This document shows positions 13,217-13,579 of a stretch of 13,579 nt of DNA, piece by piece. The notes under the pieces are model-generated. The model made no database searches and was not told the origin of the DNA. It was given only the letters and a program-made list of their open reading frames with translations. A program made the translations under genes and the position numbers. Every line of letters starts with the position of its first letter. Position 1 is the first letter of the stretch. This DNA is from Methanobacterium sp. PtaU1.Bin097 (GTDB lineage: Archaea; Methanobacteriota; Methanobacteria; Methanobacteriales; Methanobacteriaceae). Location of the stretch: positions 1-13,579 of the forward strand of contig MVQY01000047.1 of the NCBI GenBank assembly GCA_002067325.1, in the 5' to 3' direction.

Positions 13217-13579
13217 ATATAATAAACGATGAAAAATGTTTCATTTCCATCACCCGAATAATTTAATAGTCATGTTTACTTAATCTATACACATTTTTAT
13301 GGGATGCCACAGTTTCAGTTGTGTGGATTGGTTTCTAAGTTTTAGTTGAAATTCAGGTATCAAATTCTAGTATATGATCTGGATTTCACTATTTAATAGA
13401 TTTCAGGTTATAACATCCTATTTTCTCATTAAAAAACTTGCAGTAAAATCATTATCAAATGTTAAATGAAATGCTTTTACTAAGCGTATTATTACGATCC
13501 ACTAATATTTCCACTGAAAATTAATAACTAGTCTACTCTTAAGTATTACGTTTCTACTGGTTTTACCTCGAAAAGTAAT
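13217..13579. other. Gene-free right end of the window
   Basis: No coding frame of quality is present on either strand. It holds a short inverted repeat ATGAAA-N4-TTTCAT near 13229-13244, an isolated ATTATTAC (13488-13495) and, at the edge, the half-site pair listed separately. It is probably the upstream region of a rightward gene beyond the window. Confidence 0.5.
13544..13579 (+). promoter_or_regulatory. Possible third copy of the ATTAC-N25-GTAAT operator, cut by window end
   Basis: TATTAC (13544-13549) and GTAAT (13575-13579) are inverted with 25 bp between them, the spacing of the CobN-like operator. AAAA precedes GTAAT, as AAA does in both other copies. The window ends inside the right arm, so the match cannot be completed. 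Confidence 0.35.

Overview
The window reads as chromosomal DNA of a low-GC methanogenic archaeon, most likely a Methanobacterium-type member of the Methanobacteriales. Support comes from archaeal TATA boxes, T-tract terminators without classical hairpins, at least two promoters placed for leaderless transcripts, and the gene content. That content includes a signal-peptide-bearing, membrane-anchored CobN-like protein, a large secreted beta-propeller/Ig-like protein, a stand-alone 3'-phosphoesterase and a split class I fumarase. The genus is inferred from gene style, not from a marker gene.

Layout. Positions 1-1995 (+) are the 3' end of a phosphate-uptake operon: the tail of pstB, a PhoU, a small uncharacterised gene and a second PhoU, tightly packed and closed by a T-rich terminator. 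Positions 2151-2729 (+) encode a LigD-type 3'-phosphoesterase domain protein, convergent with a class I fumarase alpha subunit (2770-3609, -). Positions 3610-4330 are a 0.7-kb gene-free stretch with two palindromes, a roughly 240-nt tract carrying three perfect-stem inverted repeats (candidate structured RNA) and the CobN-like promoter. Positions 4331-8494 (+) encode the surface CobN-like protein. A methyltransferase follows on the minus strand (8536-9225), then a divergent intergenic region and a secreted propeller protein (9593-11890, +). The right end holds a small hypothetical gene (-), a vapBC toxin-antitoxin pair (-) and 363 bp without a gene.

Most interesting points. (1) The two secreted-protein genes (CobN-like and propeller) share a promoter layout: ATTATTAC-N24/25-GTAATAAT, with an identical 16-mer (AAAGTAATAATAAAAA) covering the right arm and the TATA box at exactly the same distance from it. 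A third ATTAC-N25-GTAAT pair sits at the very right edge and predicts a co-regulated gene just outside the window. (2) The CobN-like protein lies outside the cell, away from ATP and AAA+ partners. It has lost one His of the HxGTHG motif and the acidic HNQDTREHD motif, and it carries a CCDCSC cluster. It is therefore unlikely to be an ordinary cobaltochelatase and may bind, strip or remodel metallated tetrapyrroles at the surface. (3) The tract at 3820-4058 looks like an undescribed structured RNA with mutually exclusive pairings.
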